Shown here one piece after another: positions 1-7,894 of a stretch of DNA of 64,000 bases. This DNA is from UMGS1519 sp050951095 (GTDB lineage: Bacteria; Actinomycetota; Coriobacteriia; Coriobacteriales; Eggerthellaceae): positions 62,001 through 126,000 of the forward strand of contig JBMNIQ010000002.1 of the NCBI GenBank assembly GCA_050951095.1. The letters run 5' to 3'. The first letter of the stretch is position 1. Each line of letters begins with the position of its first letter. The notes beneath the pieces were generated by a model. The model was not told the origin of the DNA. It was given only the letters and a program-made list of their open reading frames with translations, and did no database searches. The translations under genes and the position numbers were made by a program.

Positions 1-96
1 ATCATGCCCCTGTTGCGCATAGGGAAGGTGCACTTCGATTCTCGGAACATGGCAGATGTGCTGCTGGAACAACTGCGCCCGAAGCTCTTGGGATAG
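1..96 (+). CDS. C-terminal tail of an unidentified protein (partial)
   Basis: Frame 1 is open from the window edge to a TAG at 94-96 and encodes 31 residues ending MADVLLEQLRPKLLG. The mix of aliphatic and charged residues looks like a real helical C-terminus and the frame stops just before a non-coding AT-rich stretch. It is too short to assign to a family. It could be chance, because an opposite-strand frame is also open here. Confidence 0.3.
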   Translation: MMPLLRIGKVHFDSRNMADVLLEQLRPKLLG

Positions 97-515
97 AGCC
101 TCCCTTCCGGGCAGAACGCTCGCGTCCGAAAAGGGGAGGGTCGAACGCCCGCTGCAAGCAATTGTCCCAATCAGCCCGCCTCCCCGGTCCCCGGCGTGCA
201 GCATGGGGAAAATGAACGAATTTGCGTTGGAAGATTCCCAATTAACAAGACGCATTAGAGGTCCGAGTCAATACGATTAGATAAACTTAAAGTCGTTAGT
301 TTATTAATAACTAATCAACAGGCTATTAACCTATTCATCAATTATTCAATATCGTGGCATTTCTATTCATTTAATTCACACAAGTGCGAAAATCTGTTGC
401 GTTATTTCCCTCACATCTCCCTCATGAGGGAAGATAATGGTAACAAATATTGAACATTTCAATTTAATGCTATAAATCTTCTGTGCTCGGGCCAATAGGG
501 CGCAAGGGAGGCCGT
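97..515 (+). promoter_or_regulatory. Intergenic region with palindrome and probable promoter of the first LysR gene
   Basis: No convincing gene lies in these 419 bases. The second half (about 280-480) is strongly AT-rich. A perfect 14-base palindrome, TCCCTCATGAGGGA, lies at 418-431. A -10-like TATAAA at 471-476 follows a TTGAAC at 450-455, with a 15-base spacer that is short for a sigma-70 promoter. A ribosome binding site (AAGGGAGG) precedes the ATG at 516. The palindrome upstream of the promoter could be a regulator site; this is inferred. Confidence 0.4.
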
Positions 516-1412
516 ATGAACCTTTCCCAGCTGTACTACTTCCGTATGCTGGCGCGCAAGCGCAGCTTCAAGGGCGCTGCCGCCGAACTGTATATCTCCG
601 AACCCACGCTTTCCGTGGCCGTCAAGAAATTGGAAACGGAACTGGGAACCGAGCTGGTCATCCGCAAGCGACTCGCCATCGAGCTCACACCCGAAGGCGA
701 GGAATTCGCCGAATGCCTGGAGCAGTCGCTGCAGAACATTGACGAGCACGTGGCAAGCATCAAGACGCATGCGCGCGAACGCAACCAGACGCTGCGCTTG
801 GGAATCGTGTTCTCCCTGCAGCAGCGCGTCTGGCTGCCGCTGGTCAACGACTTCTGGATTGCACAGCACCGCGAACCGGACAACGTCATCAAGCAGGGCA
901 CCACGGAACAGCTGCTGCATGCGCTGAAGAACGGCGAGATCGACGTCATCATCGCCGGCACGCTGGGAAAAGACGACTCCGTCACGTCCTACCCTCTGTG
1001 GACGTCGCCCGCGCTGGCCGCCATCAACACGAAGAACCCGCTGTCATCCCGTTCCAGCGTCACGTTCGACGACATCCGCGGCAGCCAGCTCATCACGTAT
1101 GTATCCGAAGGTCCCTTGGGCAAGGAATGCCATGACCTTGCAACGCGCTTCAATCTGAACCCGCTGTACGCGTATGCGAATGAGCCCTCCATCTGCTCGA
1201 ACATCGCTTCCCAGCCCGACTGCATCGGCATCGTCTGCGACTCGTGGCTCGCATATTCGCTGGATGACGTGGCCATCGTGCCCATCGAGGACTCGCCGGA
1301 GGACTTCCATCGCTTCTGGCTCACGCATCGGGCGAACCCGCCGAAAAGCCATACGCTTCTGCAGGAGTTCGTGAACTTCGCAAACAACTACGATTACAGC
1401 CGCTATCTGTAA
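516..1412 (+). CDS. LysR-family transcriptional regulator
   Basis: A 298-residue LysR-type regulator. Residues 1-60 form the winged helix-turn-helix (MNLSQLYYFRMLARKRSF, then an AAELYISEPTLSVAVKKLE recognition region). The rest is a periplasmic-binding-protein-like effector domain. The start at 516 was chosen over an in-frame ATG at 483 because it opens with the canonical LysR N-terminus and follows a strong AAGGGAGG. The N-terminus is very similar to that of the regulator at 14000-14914, so the two look like paralogues. No target is adjacent on the same strand; the next gene is a convergent membrane protein. The effector is unknown. Confidence 0.9.
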   Translation: MNLSQLYYFRMLARKRSFKGAAAELYISEPTLSVAVKKLETELGTELVIRKRLAIELTPEGEEFAECLEQSLQNIDEHVASIKTHARERNQTLRLGIVFSLQQRVWLPLVNDFWIAQHREPDNVIKQGTTEQLLHALKNGEIDVIIAGTLGKDDSVTSYPLWTSPALAAINTKNPLSSRSSVTFDDIRGSQLITYVSEGPLGKECHDLATRFNLNPLYAYANEPSICSNIASQPDCIGIVCDSWLAYSLDDVAIVPIEDSPEDFHRFWLTHRANPPKSHTLLQEFVNFANNYDYSRYL

Positions 1413-1417
1413 ACGAA

Positions 1418-1455
1418 GCGCCGCCCCGATGATCGGAGCGGCGCCTCTATTTATA
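1418..1455. terminator. Rho-independent terminator between convergent genes
   Basis: GCGCCGC (1418-1424) pairs with GCGGCGC (1438-1444), with further CCGAT/ATCGG pairing inside, followed by CTCTATTTATAT. It sits just after the LysR stop at 1412 and before the end of the convergent gene at 1501. Confidence 0.7.
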
Positions 1456-1500
1456 TATGGCGTTCGCACGAAGTGGCATGAACGCGCTTCTTTCTTCCCG

Positions 1501-2121
1501 CTATTTCTTCTCTACCGTCTTCGCAACTTTCGGCCGTTTCAGATGCGGCATCTCCCGGCGAACCGTTTTCATGGTGCTCAGGATCAGCGCGCAGACAATG
1601 ATGTTGACCACGGACGCCGGCTCCGGAATGCCCGCATACCAAACAGCCGCAATGAAGAACACCACGGACGCGGCAAGGATGATGATCGCGGGCACCTTCA
1701 AGCCGCCTTCCGATTTCCTGTCGTACATCCAGCCGAATCCCAGGAAGTTCAGCACCACGTAAATCACTGCCGTTATCAGCAGGAATATGGACTCAACGCG
1801 CATAAGGATTGCCGTATCCCATCCGTTGAATTGGTTGCCGCCGCGCGCCACCAATTCCCAGTCCTGGTATTCGGCACCCTGGAAATAGGAAAGCACTATC
1901 AAGGCAATGGCAATAACGCCAAGTACGATAGCCCACACGAAACAGAAGTTAAGCAGTTTATGCAGCCGATGGCGCGCTGCCGTCATTTCCAGCCCGTCGT
2001 CGCCAATGCGGTTTCCCTCGCTGTCATAATGCTCAATAAGGGGCTTGCGTTCGGATTTCTCCTGCTGCTTGTCTTTTTTCTTGGAAGAGTTGCTCTTCCC
2101 GGAATGCTTCTTCTTCGACAT
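1501..2121 (-). CDS. Four-helix membrane protein of unknown function
   Basis: A 206-residue protein with a very basic, Lys/Ser-rich N-terminus (MSKKKHSGKSNSSKKKDKQQ) and four predicted membrane segments at about residues 57-80, 106-132, 143-164 and 168-188 (judged by eye from hydrophobicity). The start at 2121 is preferred over an upstream in-frame codon at 2169 because AAAGGAG lies six bases before it. No enzymatic motif is visible and I do not recognise the family. It is transcribed alone, converging on the LysR gene. Confidence 0.75.
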   Translation of the reverse strand: MSKKKHSGKSNSSKKKDKQQEKSERKPLIEHYDSEGNRIGDDGLEMTAARHRLHKLLNFCFVWAIVLGVIAIALIVLSYFQGAEYQDWELVARGGNQFNGWDTAILMRVESIFLLITAVIYVVLNFLGFGWMYDRKSEGGLKVPAIIILAASVVFFIAAVWYAGIPEPASVVNIIVCALILSTMKTVRREMPHLKRPKVAKTVEKK

Positions 2122-2305
2122 GCGGCTCCTTTTCTTGATGGCGCCTGCCATCAACCCACAAGATGACAATGAATACTACCCTAACGGCAATAAAGGCAAA
2201 GTTACGTAATCGTAATCAATCATCGTTTGTTTTCTTTAACGATTAGCATTCTCCATTTATAGGAATCTATTTGCGGAATCTATTAGCTATCGGCAGAATA
2301 ATAAT

Positions 2306-2343
2306 GTCATTTGATGAAAGAACTTCATGTTTTTTCGAATGAC
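2306..2343. promoter_or_regulatory. Nested inverted repeats upstream of the MFS transporter gene
   Basis: The 384-base gap 2122-2505 has no gene. It contains an outer repeat GTCATTTGA (2306-2314) / TCGAATGAC (2335-2343), 8 of 9 paired, which encloses ATGAA (2314-2318) / TTCAT (2324-2328). The spacing fits a dimeric regulator site, for example for a LysR protein; that assignment is inferred. Confidence 0.4.
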
Positions 2344-2456
2344 ATGTTTTGTCCGTCTCTTTACCCCTGAAATATGTCGCAAAGAGGATCGAATGCGTCC
2401 TTAGGGAAGCTTTGCGCCATAAACGGGTTCGGCGAAGTCTCGGGCAAAGGTATTGG

Positions 2457-2485
2457 TTCCCGGCTTGGGTGCCGGGAAGGTTTCG
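2457..2485 (+). promoter_or_regulatory. Leader hairpin before the MFS gene
   Basis: TTCCCGGC (2457-2464) pairs perfectly with GCCGGGAA (2471-2478) over a six-base loop, followed by GGTTTCGTTT. It lies 27 bases upstream of the start codon and just before the GGAGAAGG ribosome binding site. It could be a weak attenuator or an mRNA-stabilising hairpin. Confidence 0.4.
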
Positions 2486-2505
2486 TTTGAAAGGAGAAGG
2501 ATTAA

Positions 2506-3927
2506 ATGGCTTCCACTGAATTGAATTCCTCTTTCCACGGAATCGCAGCACGTCTGGACCGCATGCCGCTCACGAACTTCCATCGGAAGATGCTGTGGCT
2601 GCTGGCGGGCCTGACATTCTGCGACTCCGTCGACATGGCTGTGGGCGGCCCGATCGGCAACGTCCTGCAGCACACCATGCTGGCAGATGGCACCACGCCG
2701 TGGATGTCCACTGCGCAGTTCGCCGTGTTCAACTCCGTGACCATGCTGGGTTACCTGTTCGGCGGCCTGATGGCCGGCGCTCTGGCAGACAGCATCGGTC
2801 GTCGTAAGGCAGTCCTGACCTGCGGCAGCATCTTCACGGTGTTCTGCTTCATTGCCGCCACTTCCCCAGACGCCACGTTCCTGACCGCCTGCCGCTTCTT
2901 CATGGGCTTGGGCCTGGGCGCCGCGTTCCCCGCGGGCTACAGCGCACTGACCGAGTACACCCCGCCTCATATGCGCGGCAAGTACCAGTCCTATGAGGGT
3001 CTGATCGCAAACTGCGGCACGCTGGTTGCTTCCCTGATTAACCTGGCCGTTCTGCCCATCGCCGGTTGGCGCGAGGTCTTCGTTATCTGCGGCATCATGG
3101 GCCTGATCGTCATGGTGCTCATCTTCTTCGGCGTGAAGGAATCTCCGCGCTGGCTGGCTCTGATGGGCCGCAACGAAGAGGCTAACGAGATCGTCAACCA
3201 CATCGAGGACACGGCTCGCAAGGCCGGCAAGGAAGTCCCCGACGTTCCTGAAGAGGAGATCCATCGTCGCGAGCAGGCTGAAACCGTTCAGCAGCTGCCT
3301 TGGAGCTTCCTGTTCAAGAAGAAGATGATCATGCGTACGCTGACCGCCATGTTCCTGTGCTTCACCATGAACGTGCTGGTCTACACCGTCATCTCCTGGA
3401 CGCCGACCATCCTGAGCCGCAACGGCTTCGACGTGAACATGGCCACCACGCTGACCGTGGTCATGCAGCTGGGCATCCCCGTGGGCGTTGGCGCTCTGAC
3501 GTTCTACGTCGAGAAGGTCAACCGCAAGACCATCCTGATCGTGACGTACATCCTGATCGCTATCATGGGCCCCATCTGGGCATCGCTGCCCACCAGCAAC
3601 ACCGGCCTGATCATGTTCTTCGGCTTCCTGCTGTGCGTCTGCACGTTCACGAACTCCGTGACCACCGCAGCCATCTACCTGTCCGAGCCGTTCCCCAGCG
3701 CCTGCCGCATCCGCGGCGCCGGCGTTGCAAACGCCTTCGGCCGCCTGGGCTCCATCTTCAGCCCCATCTGGATCGCTGCTCTGCTGAACAGCTCCGTGGG
3801 CGTCATGGGCTGCTTCGCCATCAATGCCTGCCTGTGCATCTTCATGGCAGTCTGGCTGGGCATCTTCGGCGTCGAGACCCGTGGCCGCACGCTGGAGGAG
3901 ATCACGAAGGGCCTGCTGGACGACTAG
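2506..3927 (+). CDS. MFS transporter, organic-acid/sugar-porter type
   Basis: A 473-residue major facilitator with about 12 membrane segments and a cytoplasmic loop in the middle (about residues 215-270). The MFS signature GALADSIGRRK follows helix 2, and SEPFPSACRIRGAGVANA near residue 400 resembles the equivalent loop of aromatic-acid and sugar porters. Start chosen from GGAGAAGG nine bases upstream. Codon use is visibly biased to CTG, GGC, ATC with many GCT/GTT, like the ribosomal-protein genes here, which suggests strong expression. It is monocistronic with its own terminator, with a LysR gene downstream that may control it. The substrate cannot be told; an organic acid is a guess from context. 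Confidence 0.88.
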   Translation: MASTELNSSFHGIAARLDRMPLTNFHRKMLWLLAGLTFCDSVDMAVGGPIGNVLQHTMLADGTTPWMSTAQFAVFNSVTMLGYLFGGLMAGALADSIGRRKAVLTCGSIFTVFCFIAATSPDATFLTACRFFMGLGLGAAFPAGYSALTEYTPPHMRGKYQSYEGLIANCGTLVASLINLAVLPIAGWREVFVICGIMGLIVMVLIFFGVKESPRWLALMGRNEEANEIVNHIEDTARKAGKEVPDVPEEEIHRREQAETVQQLPWSFLFKKKMIMRTLTAMFLCFTMNVLVYTVISWTPTILSRNGFDVNMATTLTVVMQLGIPVGVGALTFYVEKVNRKTILIVTYILIAIMGPIWASLPTSNTGLIMFFGFLLCVCTFTNSVTTAAIYLSEPFPSACRIRGAGVANAFGRLGSIFSPIWIAALLNSSVGVMGCFAINACLCIFMAVWLGIFGVETRGRTLEEITKGLLDD

Positions 3928-4000
3928 TTCCCGTGATCTGACAACGGCATGTTGCATGCCATCTGGCGTATAGCCTGCTTCCCGCTCGCTCGTCAGAACC

Positions 4001-4038
4001 AAAAAGGGAGGCTCCCATCCGGGGGCCTCCCTTTTTCT
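4001..4038 (+). terminator. Rho-independent terminator of the MFS gene
   Basis: AAAAAGGGAGGC (4001-4012) pairs with GCCTCCCTTTTT (from 4025), which gives a GC-rich stem followed by a T-run. Confidence 0.85.
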
Positions 4039-4131
4039 ATTGTTGTTTGCTTCATGCCTATAGAATAAAATGGTTGAAAGCAAGCATCCATCAGGCGCAT
4101 CGTTTCGCCGCTGCATTCGGGGAAGCCTCTC

Positions 4132-4992
4132 ATGACGTTTCTACAGCTACTGTATTTCCGCTACATCGCCGAAGCCGGAAGCATCACGCGCGTTGCCGAG
4201 ACCATCAACATCTCGCCGACCGCGTTGAGCAAGAGCATCCACCAGCTGGAAAAAGAGCTGGACACGGACCTGTTCGACCGCGAAGGCCGCAAGATCGTGC
4301 TGAACGAAAACGGGGAGATATTCCTGGAGCATGTGCGTGAGATCCTGAGCTCGTTGGATATGGCGGAGCAGCGCCTGCACCAGCCGCCGGTACGCCGCCT
4401 GCGCATCCGCGGCGATGCGCCGTTCGCCTATTCCACCATGTACGTGATACTCATGAAGAAGGAGCGCCCGGACCTGGTGACGGAAGTGGTGCCGTTCAAT
4501 CGCGGCGATGCCCCGTACGATCTGCGCATATTCGACAGCACGGCCCCCATCAAGACGCGGAAGCGCAAGCTTGAGCTCATCTGCAAGGAGCGCTATGTGG
4601 CGGCCCTGCCCGCCGACCACCCGTTCGCCGACCGCGACAGCATCTCGTTGGCGCAGCTGAAGAACGAACGGTTCGCATACATCGACTACATCCCGTACGA
4701 GGCGGCCATGGCCGACATGTTCAAGGAAGCCGGCTTCAACCCGCGCGTCGACATGCACTTCAGCATGACGCAGGTAGACGGACACCATCAATTCGTCCGC
4801 GAAGGCCTGGGATGCGCCATCGTGCCCGAATACGCGTGGCGCTTCTCGGACAGCCTGGACGGCGTGTCGCTGGTGCCGTTCTCGGATGTCACGCGCACGC
4901 GTCTCATCTACGCCGAGCCGGAGGAGAACGATGCACTTCCCGACGACATCGCGTTCGCCATCCAGTTCCTGAAAGACCGCATGAAGCTGTAG
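4132..4992 (+). CDS. LysR-family transcriptional regulator
   Basis: A 286-residue LysR regulator. Residues 1-58 form the helix-turn-helix (MTFLQLLYFRYIAEAGSI, INISPTALSKSIHQLEKELD), then an effector-binding domain with the usual GLGCAIVPEYAWRF stretch near residue 230. The effector domain starts unusually soon after the linker, so the protein is slightly shorter than the usual 295-310 residues. The N-terminus differs more from the other two LysR proteins here than those do from each other. It lies between two transporter genes, either of which could be its target. Confidence 0.9.
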   Translation: MTFLQLLYFRYIAEAGSITRVAETINISPTALSKSIHQLEKELDTDLFDREGRKIVLNENGEIFLEHVREILSSLDMAEQRLHQPPVRRLRIRGDAPFAYSTMYVILMKKERPDLVTEVVPFNRGDAPYDLRIFDSTAPIKTRKRKLELICKERYVAALPADHPFADRDSISLAQLKNERFAYIDYIPYEAAMADMFKEAGFNPRVDMHFSMTQVDGHHQFVREGLGCAIVPEYAWRFSDSLDGVSLVPFSDVTRTRLIYAEPEENDALPDDIAFAIQFLKDRMKL

Positions 4993-5050
4993 CGCCCTAG
5001 AGCGCGAACAGCGCATTCCCTTCCCCGCGCGCTCAGCCCCGCAACAATGA

Positions 5051-5092
5051 AGCGCCGACCGCCTTGTTTCTCCAAGACGGCCGGCGCTTTCG
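5051..5092 (+). terminator. Rho-independent terminator of the LysR gene
   Basis: AGCGCCGACCGCCTTG (from 5051) pairs, with one bulge, with CAAGACGGCCGGCGCTTT over a short TTTCTC loop. The T-tract is weak. Confidence 0.65.
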
Positions 5093-5102
5093 TTTGCCGA
5101 AC

Positions 5103-5141
5103 AAAAAAACAAGCCCCGCAGGTGGATTAGCCTGCGGGGCT
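5103..5141 (-). terminator. Rho-independent terminator of the permease gene
   Basis: On the minus strand AGCCCCGCAGG and its complement (5112-5122 / 5131-5141) form an 11-bp stem followed by a seven-base T-run (plus-strand A-run at 5103-5109). A second hairpin, nine-base arms 5209-5217 / 5226-5234, lies nearer the stop codon beside a run of nine G at 5201-5209. Confidence 0.85.
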
Positions 5142-5273
5142 CGTTGCCGCGGGTGGAATGACTTCCGCGGGTCTCTATGGAGAGGTCTGCCTTTCCCGAA
5201 GGGGGGGGGCGGCGAAGCTTTTCAACTTCGCCGCTACGAGGGCAAGCCCTTGCTCCCAATAACCTTAGACTGT

Positions 5274-6848
5274 CTAGTCCTTGTTGCCTTCGTCCGCCGA
5301 GATCTCGCCCTTCGCGAACGCCTCCCGCCTTGCGGCCAGGGCCTTCAGCTGCTTGTCGATCTCCTCGTCCTGGATGCGCTGGCGCTCCTTGTTGCCGGCG
5401 TAGTCGCTCTTGATCTTCTCGTTGTTCGCGAGGAGCAGGTAGAGCGCGATGCCGGCGATCAGGCCGACGCCGCCGCCGCGGGCCAGGATGAAGCCGGCCA
5501 TCATGCCGGCGACGCCCTCGTCGCACTTGTCGTAGGCCAGGTCGAAGCAGATCTGCGTGCAGACGTAGCCCTGGATGCAGAGGACCACGACCAGCATGGG
5601 CCCCGCCGCCGCGGCCGCGGCCACGTAGAGCGGGTAGACGAACAGGCCGACGACCGTGAATATCAGGTTCGTGCCGGAGCCGTCGTAGATGGAGTCCATG
5701 CCCTGGCGGCCGCCCTGCTTGTAGCGCTGGTAGGTCGCCACGCAGTACGGGGCGGACAGGGGGCCGGCCTGCGCCGGGTAGCCGGCGACCAGTGCCAGGA
5801 TGATGTTGCGGATGCCGCAGATGACGTTCGTGCGGTTCGGGTCGAACTCGATGTACTCGTCCTCGCGGACCGCCTGCAGGCCCAGCTGCTGGACGGTGAT
5901 GAAGTCGCCGTAGGCGATGACCCAGGAGATCAGCGCCATGGGGATGCCGTTGAGCCACATGTCGGCGCTACCCCAGCCGATGCAGAACGGGGAGGTGTAC
6001 TGCACCATGTAGCCCCAGTCGGGGGCCTTGAAGATGCCCTGGTCCAGGAGGTGGCTGAAGTCGAACTCGCCCGCGATGCCGCCGACGATGAACATGACCA
6101 GGACCGCCCACAGGAAGCTGTAGTTGCCCAGGATCTGCAGGCCGCGGCTGTTGTCCATCTTGGAGCGGATGCGCAGGGAGAACATCAGGAAGAACACCAC
6201 GATCAGGCCGGCCATGCAGCCCCAGGTGGCGGTGTCCATCGCGCCGCCGGTCTTCAGGCGGGCGTTCACGGCGCCGATGCCGGCGCCCAGGACGATGCCT
6301 GCCTTGACGGCGGGCGGCACCAGGGTGTTCAGGTTCTTCGCCAGGCCGGAGAAGCCCAGGACGACGAACAGGATGCCGAGCTCCAGCTCGGTGCAGGCCA
6401 TCGCCTGCATGCGCATCTGCCTCGTCTGCTCGGCCACCGCAACCGCGTTCGGGTCGAGCCCTCCCGCGTAGAGCGCGGCGAACACCGAGGCCTCGCTGCC
6501 GTACTGTGTTATCAGGTCGGAGAAGCCGGGGGCCGCGTAGCCCTCCAAGTAGACGATGACGAGCGCCATTGCCGGGGTGATCCATCCGCAGATGGACGGC
6601 TCGCCCAGCAGCCAGTTGCACGTGTACATGCAGGTCTCGAAGACGACCAGGCCCCAGGCGCAGGTGCTGTCCAGGCCCAGGGTGCCCGTGAGGACGGCCA
6701 GCGCGCCGTAGGACGTGCACGCGTTCATGAGGCCGGTCACCACCTCGGGCGGAGAGATCTTGAAGTGCAGGAAGGGGAGGCGGATACGGAAGATGCCGGC
6801 CGGGATATAGGGCTGGATGCCGCCGTACTCGCGCTTCAATGCTGCCAT
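5274..6848 (-). CDS. Polytopic permease resembling NCS2/SulP-type transporters
   Basis: A 524-residue protein with at least twelve hydrophobic stretches from about residue 40 to 470 and a charged C-terminal tail (KERQRIQDEEIDKQLKALAA) that probably forms a coiled coil. The opening segment (GGIQPYIPAGIFRIRLPFLH, then a GLMNACTSYGALAVL helix) and the ILALVAGYPAQAGPLSAPYC loop recall the NCS2 xanthine/uracil and SulP folds, but the match is by eye and I do not recognise a substrate class. It appears to use G- or C-ending codons almost exclusively, more so than its neighbours, and an AT-rich region lies directly upstream. The codon contrast may indicate transfer. Single gene with its own terminator. 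Confidence 0.7.
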   Translation of the reverse strand: MAALKREYGGIQPYIPAGIFRIRLPFLHFKISPPEVVTGLMNACTSYGALAVLTGTLGLDSTCAWGLVVFETCMYTCNWLLGEPSICGWITPAMALVIVYLEGYAAPGFSDLITQYGSEASVFAALYAGGLDPNAVAVAEQTRQMRMQAMACTELELGILFVVLGFSGLAKNLNTLVPPAVKAGIVLGAGIGAVNARLKTGGAMDTATWGCMAGLIVVFFLMFSLRIRSKMDNSRGLQILGNYSFLWAVLVMFIVGGIAGEFDFSHLLDQGIFKAPDWGYMVQYTSPFCIGWGSADMWLNGIPMALISWVIAYGDFITVQQLGLQAVREDEYIEFDPNRTNVICGIRNIILALVAGYPAQAGPLSAPYCVATYQRYKQGGRQGMDSIYDGSGTNLIFTVVGLFVYPLYVAAAAAAGPMLVVVLCIQGYVCTQICFDLAYDKCDEGVAGMMAGFILARGGGVGLIAGIALYLLLANNEKIKSDYAGNKERQRIQDEEIDKQLKALAARREAFAKGEISADEGNKD

Positions 6849-7185
6849 GCCAAACCTCCTTCAAAGGGTTTGCTCGCATTCGAAGGAATCCGGCGTCCAG
6901 CGCAGTCGCTAAAGGATTATCGACGGTCTTCAAATGCGGCTGCGGGTTTGCCAGGTGGTCATTCCCACCATCTGGTAAATCCGCAAACGATTAACAATCC
7001 GAATTGATTGTAGTCGCATTTATTCATATCTGCTATGGCATAATATGTCACTTTTAATTGGCATATTTTGCAAATGTTGTGTTTGACCTGCAATTTAATA
7101 AACTAATTTGAAATGTTATCTTGGCCATCAATTTCGAGATATTGACCGCACCGTCTACAAGTCCAAATAGTTTGTTTAACTGACG
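6849..7185. promoter_or_regulatory. Intergenic region with a 45-base imperfect palindrome
   Basis: No gene is visible in these 337 bases, which become AT-rich from 6985 onward. The notable element is an inverted repeat with 19-base arms (6941-6959 and 6967-6985) around a seven-base centre. Sixteen of 19 positions pair by Watson-Crick rules and the other three would be G-U pairs in a plus-strand transcript. It lies 93 bases upstream of the minus-strand permease start. It could be an operator for a dimeric regulator, or a structured RNA. Confidence 0.5.
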
Positions 7186-7875
7186 TTATCGGTTTATAAC
7201 TCCCGCAATTTTCAGATATGCGTCCGCGATAATCTGCGCATGGTCGAATGCAAGGTTCTCGGAAGACAGAAGCTCCGCGTGCGGCTCCCCCGTTATGGGC
7301 ATCGTCAGCCTTCTGAAACGCATCCGCGCCCCCACGCTCGCGTCCCGTTCGGACCGGAGATGCAGCTCGATACGATCCCGCAGCCTCTCGCGCTCTTCTA
7401 CCGCAAACCAAGCAGCATTCGCCGCGTCGTCCCCGGCATGCGGGATGCGCCCTTCGTCGTCCACGGCAACGAATGCCTCGGACACGGTCCATCCGCGCGG
7501 ATCGCGGTTCGGGTCGCTGTACAGGCCCACGCGCTCCAGCTTCAGCCCTTGCACGCCCGTCTCTTCCGCAAGCTCGCGCACAGCCGCCTGATCCGCCGTC
7601 TCGCGCGGATTAACGAACCCGCCGGGAAGCGCCCACGAACCCAGGAACGGATGGTTGCCGCGCTGTATCAGCAGCAAGCGCATGATCTGGCCGCATGCCG
7701 CATTAGTCGACGGAGTAGAAGCCGTTCCCATGCGCTTCCCTTCCAGCTGGAAAACGCAGATGTCCGCCGTCAGCGCCGGTTTCGGATAGTCCTTCTGCTT
7801 GTAAGCGGCCAGGAATTCCTGCTCCGTCAAACCGTCCTTGTCCACTGCGGGCTTCCCGTTCGCTTCCTCCGCCAT
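7186..7875 (-). CDS. Nudix hydrolase
   Basis: A 229-residue Nudix-family pyrophosphohydrolase with a perfect Nudix box: GGFVNPRETADQAAVRELAE followed by ETGV, near residues 87-110, matching GX5EX7REUXEEXGU. The C-terminal LAFDHAQIIADAY stretch matches the junction where NrtR-type NAD regulators continue into a winged helix, but this protein stops there. It therefore looks like a Nudix enzyme of the ADP-ribose class lacking the DNA-binding domain. An AAGGAGG precedes the ATG. It starts 19 bases after the MocR stop, so the two are probably cotranscribed. Substrate is inferred only. Confidence 0.88.
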   Translation of the reverse strand: MAEEANGKPAVDKDGLTEQEFLAAYKQKDYPKPALTADICVFQLEGKRMGTASTPSTNAACGQIMRLLLIQRGNHPFLGSWALPGGFVNPRETADQAAVRELAEETGVQGLKLERVGLYSDPNRDPRGWTVSEAFVAVDDEGRIPHAGDDAANAAWFAVEERERLRDRIELHLRSERDASVGARMRFRRLTMPITGEPHAELLSSENLAFDHAQIIADAYLKIAGVINR

Positions 7876-7894
7876 GCGGTTCCTCCTTAGGGTC

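Noticed and set aside
2..280. Overlapping frames of 79 and 74 codons on opposite strands
   Set aside because: Neither has a ribosome binding site or family features; only the short frame-1 tail ending at 96 looks possible.
5064..7007. A plus-strand 647-codon frame opposite the permease
   Set aside because: It is antisense to a well-formed membrane protein and has a Val/Asp/Gln/Ala-rich shadow composition without domains.
7103..7492. A 129-codon minus-strand frame with a Cys-x-x-Cys near its end
   Set aside because: Most of it is an alternative frame of the Nudix gene, and the two cysteines lie in AT-rich non-coding sequence.
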